Source of the DNA: a bacterium
GTDB taxonomy: Bacteria; Myxococcota_A; UBA9160; UBA4427
DNA length: 64,000 bases
Reading direction: 5' to 3'
Assembly: GCA_024742285.1 (NCBI GenBank)
Contig: JANSYR010000002.1
Location: forward strand, 434,001-498,000
Part shown: positions 58,916 through 64,000 of the stretch, piece by piece
How the letters are laid out: the number at the start of each line of letters is the position of its first letter
Numbering within the stretch: position 1 is the first letter of the stretch
The notes under the pieces: generated by a model
Seen by the model: the letters and a program-made list of their open reading frames with translations, nothing else
What the model was told of the DNA's origin: nothing
Databases searched by the model: none
Translations under genes and position numbers: made by a program

Positions 58916-60133
58916 TCAGTCTTCGTCGAGCCGGCGAGCGACGACGGTGTCTCGCCCTCGCTGCTTGGCCTCGTAGAGTGCCGCGTCCGCGCGCTCCACC
59001 AGCGTTTCGGGAGAGCAACGGTTCGCAGGCGCCGCGACGGCGCCGACGCTGACCGTGACGTGGGTGTCCACTCGGGAATCGGGGTGCGGGATCCGGAGGC
59101 TTGCAACCGCGTCTCGACAACGCTCCGCCAGTCCTTCGAGCGATTCCGGATCGACGTCGTACCAGACGACCAGGAACTCCTCGCCTCCGTAGCGCGCAAC
59201 GAGATCGACGGGGCGCTGCGCGCAATGCTCGAGGGCGCCGGCGACGTCACGAAGGCACGCGTCACCGGCCACGTGTCCCAGGGCGTCGTTGAAGCGCTTG
59301 AACTCGTCGACGTCGATCATCGCGACGGCGATCGAGAGCTCTCCGCGCGTCGCCAGTCGGTGGACGCGCGCGAGATGTTCGTCGAGATGTCGACGGTTGC
59401 GTAGGCCGGTGAGCGGATCGCGTTGGGCCTGCTCGCTCAGACGCAGCTGGCTCAGGAAGCTCGTTCGCATCGAACGTTCGATCTCCCTCGCCGCGGCGAA
59501 CCCGAGCAGATTGGCTCCGACGAGCGAGATCAGCCCGCGGACCACCTTCGGAGCGGCTTCTCCGAGGACGAGCTCGCTTGCGCCGAGGGAAAGCGCCAGT
59601 AGCGCGCCGATGGCGGTGCTGTACTGGATCCGCAGGCCGCTCAGGACGTAGACGCCGAAGCTCAGGAGGACCGCTCGGTGGATCGTCCAGCCGTGACCGA
59701 GGAGCTGGAGATGGATCACGATTCCGGCGATCGTCAGTCCCGTGATCGCGCAGCCGATGAAGGCGACCGGCAGGTGCCACTTCAGTCTTCGCTCATCGGA
59801 GGCGATCCAGGCCAACAGCAAGAGCGCGGGGACCACGACGCCGATCCGAACCGGGGCTGACCAGGCGAGGACCTCGGCCGGCATCGATCGAATGTCACCC
59901 AGGGTCGCCATGCCGAAGACGGCCGCCGCCACCGCCATGCCGAGGCGCGTACGCGGCGCGGCCTGCTTGAGCATGTAGCCGCGGAATGCCTGGGCGTGCT
60001 CCGGCGGAATCCGGTCGTAGTCTTGGGATGCGTGGGTCAAGCGGAGTCGGTCGATTGGATGGGGCCACGGCGATACGTGGAGGGGCCCAGGCGTGTCGTC
60101 CCGTCGATCGAGAGAACCCCTGACTGCCAGCAT
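58916..60133 (-). CDS. membrane diguanylate cyclase (GGDEF)
   Basis: About 405 aa if started at ATG 60133; TTG 60040 is another option and no ribosome site favours either. An N-terminal region with about five or six membrane segments (about residues 70-215) is followed by a cytoplasmic GGDEF domain: RDPLTGLRNRRHLDEHL, IDVDEFKRFNDALGH and YGGEEF (active-site motif, GGEEF variant). It makes c-di-GMP. No EAL domain. It converges on the dehalogenase and lies near pdxH in the same direction, with about 100 nt between. Confidence 0.83.
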   Translation of the reverse strand: MLAVRGSLDRRDDTPGPLHVSPWPHPIDRLRLTHASQDYDRIPPEHAQAFRGYMLKQAAPRTRLGMAVAAAVFGMATLGDIRSMPAEVLAWSAPVRIGVVVPALLLLAWIASDERRLKWHLPVAFIGCAITGLTIAGIVIHLQLLGHGWTIHRAVLLSFGVYVLSGLRIQYSTAIGALLALSLGASELVLGEAAPKVVRGLISLVGANLLGFAAAREIERSMRTSFLSQLRLSEQAQRDPLTGLRNRRHLDEHLARVHRLATRGELSIAVAMIDVDEFKRFNDALGHVAGDACLRDVAGALEHCAQRPVDLVARYGGEEFLVVWYDVDPESLEGLAERCRDAVASLRIPHPDSRVDTHVTVSVGAVAAPANRCSPETLVERADAALYEAKQRGRDTVVARRLDED

Positions 60134-60234
60134 CGACCGCGATCCGAGACGAGTTGAAGCGGATCCGCCAGGAATTGGTTCACCCGGGCACAAATACGGA
60201 GTCCCCCCTATGGGGTCGTGGGGGAATGGGCTGA

Positions 60235-60828
60235 TCACGGCTGGAGCAGTGTTTCGCTCCAGGCCCCTTCGACGCGGGCGACGACGGTTCGGGTATGGAC
60301 CCGGTCTCGGCTGCCCTGCCAGTGCTCGACCCGGTCCGGTTCGAGCCGGAAGCCGATCCAGTCGGACGGGCAGGGGATCGGGTCCGGTAGACGGGCTTCC
60401 GCCGCATCCCTCGCTGCGCGGAGGGACTCCGGAGAGTCGAGCGGCTGCGACTGGGCCGAGACCTGGATCATGATCTGGCCCGCCCGAGGGCGTGCCGCGA
60501 AGTCCGCCGCGACCTCTTCGTCGCTCAGCCGAACGACGGTGCCGTCGACCCGGGCCTGCTCCTCGATCGGCTCCCAGTAGAAGCAGACGCTCGCGCGAGG
60601 ATTACCGGCCAGGTTCTGCGCCTTCTCGCTTCGCGCGTCGGTGAAGAAACGCAGGCCCTCGTCGTCGATCGACTTGAGGAGCACGTGGCGAACCGACGGC
60701 GAGCCCGTTCCGTCGACCGTCGCCAGACTCATCGCGTTCATGTTCCGGCGCCCCGTGGCGCTCGCTCGCTCGATCGCGTCACGAATGCGCTCGATCGCCT
60801 CGGAATACGTCCTGGACACCGCGCTCAT
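60235..60828 (-). CDS. pdxH: pyridoxamine 5'-phosphate oxidase
   Basis: 197 aa, standard length. FMN-binding blocks MSLATVDGTGSPSVRHVLLK (about 32-51), FFTDARSEKAQNL (about 61-73), FYWEPIEEQARVDG (about 83-96) and the C-terminal RLEPDRVEHWQG (about 161-172) are diagnostic. It forms pyridoxal phosphate from pyridoxine or pyridoxamine phosphate. ATG 60828. It diverges from the acyl-CoA dehydrogenase pair. Confidence 0.92.
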   Translation of the reverse strand: MSAVSRTYSEAIERIRDAIERASATGRRNMNAMSLATVDGTGSPSVRHVLLKSIDDEGLRFFTDARSEKAQNLAGNPRASVCFYWEPIEEQARVDGTVVRLSDEEVAADFAARPRAGQIMIQVSAQSQPLDSPESLRAARDAAEARLPDPIPCPSDWIGFRLEPDRVEHWQGSRDRVHTRTVVARVEGAWSETLLQP

Positions 60829-60973
60829 GGGGCTTCTCCATGCCTGGTTCGGGCCCCAAGTGGTCGGTCATCCATCGAAGACGGTCAATGGGCGGCGGAC
60901 CCGGGTTCTCGCGCGGTCGTCGCTCTCCTGTCGTAGTCTCGCGCGGGACCGAGTCGAAGCGGAGGAGTCCATC

Positions 60974-62179
<1,206 letters not shown>

Positions 62180-62193
62180 GCGAGGGGGACGAG

Positions 62194-63363
62194 ATGGCCG
62201 AGAAGAACGCGGCACCCAAGGATTTCGGGTTCGGAGAGGACGAAGCGATGCTGCGCGACCTCGCGCGCAAGTTCCTCGACGAGCAGCTGCCCGTGGAGAC
62301 CCTACGTCGACTCGTCGCAGAGGCGCCCGAGCCGATCTATGACGAAGGCGAGCGAGCGCGCTGGGACGAGGCGCTCTGGAAGGAGATCGTCGAGCTCGGT
62401 TGGACCGGGCTCGCCGTCGGCGAAGAAGAGGGCGGCGCGGGGATCTCGCTCGTGGGGATCGCGGGCGTCGTCGAAGAGGTCGGACGGCACGCGCTCCCGT
62501 CGCCGCTGATCCCGACCCTCTCCGCGAGTCTCGTACTCCGCGAAGCAGGCGGGCCCGTCGCCAGGACGATCCTCGAAAGGATCGCGCAGGGCGCGACGGC
62601 GTCCCTCGCGATCACCGGCGAGCGGGGGAGCTGGGATCCGGATGCCCCTGCGCTCGAAGCGCGAGAGGACGGCGATACGATCGTACTCGACGGGATGGCC
62701 TGCTTCGTCCAGGACGCGTTCAAGGCCGACGTCCTGATCGCCTCGGCTCGGCTCGGGGGCGACGTGGTCCTGTGCGCCGTCGAGGCGGGCGCGGCGGGAC
62801 TCACGATCGACGCGGACCACATCCACGATCTCACGCGTGACCAGGCGACGCTCCGCTTCGACGGTGTGCGCGTGGGCGGCGACGCGGTCGTGTCGAGGGA
62901 AGCGCTCGGTGCGCTTCGCAAGGCCTGGCCCGGACTGCTCGTCCTCGTGACGGCGGATCTCTGCGGGACGAGCGAGTGGCAGCTCCAGACGACGGTCGAG
63001 TACGCGCGGCAGCGGACCCAGTTCGATCGGCAGATCGGGTTCTTCCAGGCCGTGAAGCATCCGTTGGTCGATGCGATGGTCGAGATCGATCGCGCGAAGT
63101 CGCTCCTCTACCACGCGGCGTGCGAGATCGATCGCGGCTCCGAGGAGGCGGAGACCGCCGCGCGGATGGCGAAGAGCGCGGCCTCGGACGCCGGCGCCTT
63201 CATCTCGGATCGATCGGTCCAGCTCCACGGCGGCATCGGCTTCACCTGGGAGTGCGACGTCCACATCTATTTCAAGCGCAGCCTGCACAACCAGGTCCTG
63301 TTCGGCGACGGGGTGCACCAGCGCAAGAAGCTGGCGGAGACGCTGATCGGCCCGATCGGCTGA
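62194..63363 (+). CDS. acyl-CoA dehydrogenase (second subunit-like)
   Basis: 389 aa. ACAD fold with GLAVGEEEGGAGIS (about 71-84) and the C-terminal blocks RQRTQFDRQIGFFQAVKH (about 272-289) and LHGGIGFTWECDVHIYFKR (about 346-364). The middle domain is reduced compared with its neighbour: the flavin-binding block (QGFTEPxAGSD type) is not clearly present. That is typical of the non-canonical partner in heteromeric ACAD pairs. Co-transcribed with the ACAD upstream and a GST-like gene downstream. Confidence 0.88.
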   Translation: MAEKNAAPKDFGFGEDEAMLRDLARKFLDEQLPVETLRRLVAEAPEPIYDEGERARWDEALWKEIVELGWTGLAVGEEEGGAGISLVGIAGVVEEVGRHALPSPLIPTLSASLVLREAGGPVARTILERIAQGATASLAITGERGSWDPDAPALEAREDGDTIVLDGMACFVQDAFKADVLIASARLGGDVVLCAVEAGAAGLTIDADHIHDLTRDQATLRFDGVRVGGDAVVSREALGALRKAWPGLLVLVTADLCGTSEWQLQTTVEYARQRTQFDRQIGFFQAVKHPLVDAMVEIDRAKSLLYHAACEIDRGSEEAETAARMAKSAASDAGAFISDRSVQLHGGIGFTWECDVHIYFKRSLHNQVLFGDGVHQRKKLAETLIGPIG

Positions 63364-63396
63364 CCACGCCCAACCCTCGCCGCGAGAGGAAGAGTC

Positions 63397-64000
63397 ATGC
63401 CCGTCGACTACGTCGACTTCGAAGAAGCCCGCCAAGCCTCCGGTCTCCGCATGATCGTGGTGTCCGCGGTCCCGAGTCCCTGGGGCGAGGCGGCGAAGGG
63501 GATCCTGCACGTGAAGGGGATCCCGTGGAAGGCCGTCCGCCTGGATCAGGCGAGCGATGCGATGGCCGAATGGTCGGGAGAACGAAGCGGTCCGGTCGCC
63601 TTTCTCGACGACGAGGCCCCGCGATCCGGTTGGCTCGAGATCCTGCTCCTCGCGGAGCGATTGGCACCCGCGCCGTCGCTCGTCCCGACCGATCCCGTGG
63701 CACGCGCGGAGATGCTCGGCCTCTGTCAGGAGCTCTGCGGGGAGCAGGGGCTCGGCTGGGTCCGTCGGCTCCAGGGCATCCACGAAGGCATGACCGGTGG
63801 TGGGGGATTCCCGGCCCCGGTCGCGAAATACCTAGCGGGCAAGTACGGCTACCGCGCCGACGAGGCGTCGTCGTACTCGGCGCGCGCGGCCGAGCTGCTC
63901 GAGCTCTTCGCGCGCCGTCTGAAGGCTGAGCGCGACGCGGGGCGCCGTTACTACCTCGGGGATCGGCTGACCGCCCTCGATGTCTACAGCGCGACCTTCA
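63397..64000 (+). CDS. glutathione S-transferase-like protein (3' end outside window)
   Basis: 201 residues visible. ATG 63397 is preceded by GAGAGGAAGAG. The N-terminal thioredoxin-like half has SAVPSPWGEAAKGILHVKG (about 23-41) and IPWKAVRLDQ; the C-terminal helical half has YYLGDRLTALDVYSATF, the ALD-containing N-cap box of GST C-domains. Catalytic residue not obvious (Ser23 or Ser27 possible). It lies 33 nt after the second ACAD and may act in the same degradation pathway. Confidence 0.83.
   Translation, partial: MPVDYVDFEEARQASGLRMIVVSAVPSPWGEAAKGILHVKGIPWKAVRLDQASDAMAEWSGERSGPVAFLDDEAPRSGWLEILLLAERLAPAPSLVPTDPVARAEMLGLCQELCGEQGLGWVRRLQGIHEGMTGGGGFPAPVAKYLAGKYGYRADEASSYSARAAELLELFARRLKAERDAGRRYYLGDRLTALDVYSATF

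Overview
This is GC-rich bacterial DNA with dense coding and many 1-14 nt gene overlaps. The gene content includes Tat and lipoprotein secretion signals, exosortase-type exopolysaccharide genes, an F420-type luciferase-like oxidoreductase, paired acyl-CoA dehydrogenases, SoxC/SoxD-like subunits, FG-GAP and DUF4382-like lipoproteins, and a hybrid NRPS/PKS. It fits an uncultured deltaproteobacterial lineage (Myxococcota/Desulfobacterota-like); that placement is inference and no marker gene is present.

Layout. 1-7.3 kb: a partial secreted metallophosphoesterase; a + operon of SGNH hydrolase, GMC oxidoreductase and SDR; a - operon of a flippase and a GT2 glycosyltransferase. 7.7-19.0 kb: two giant genes. 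The first is a formyltransferase / partial condensation / adenylation / carrier protein whose adenylation domain is split by a luciferase-like monooxygenase. The second is a KS-AT-KR-DH-ACP-TE polyketide synthase. 19.1-23.2 kb: a tyrosine-kinase ATPase, a Wzz/GumC co-polymerase, an exosortase-like protein without visible catalytic residues, and EpsI. 23.3-39.0 kb: mixed metabolism and envelope genes, including a phosphopantetheinyl transferase that could activate the carrier domains, GDP-mannose dehydratase, a PLP decarboxylase with an MDR reductase, LysM-M23 peptidase, GGDEF-EAL and SoxCD-like genes, ending at a tRNA-Arg(CCU).

The tRNA-Arg is an integration hot spot. A 46-bp piece of its 3' end is repeated exactly at 48177-48222 and again, degenerate (36/46 identical by my hand count), at 51265-51310. 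The first interval (about 9.1 kb) is a compact integrative element: tyrosine integrase, AlpA-type regulator, AAA ATPase, a lone HK97-type major capsid protein, a degenerate HNH-like protein, and two + strand cargo genes. It has no portal, terminase, protease or tail gene, so it resembles a phage satellite more than a prophage. The second interval (about 3.1 kb) holds one intact gene, an apparently undescribed fusion of a TIR domain to an FtsK-type DNA translocase with a C-terminal winged helix. This TIR-FtsK protein is the best candidate for a new (probably anti-phage) system in the window.

51.4-64 kb is backbone again: a circularly permuted photolyase-like protein, a DegT-fold sugar dehydratase with His in place of the PLP lysine (RfbH/ColD type), a CMD-family protein, a DUF4382-like lipoprotein, an LLM oxidoreductase overlapping a haloalkane dehalogenase, a diguanylate cyclase, PdxH, two acyl-CoA dehydrogenases and a partial GST.

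The polysaccharide genes on both sides of the NRPS/PKS suggest, but do not prove, that the assembly line and surface-polymer genes form one envelope-related locus.
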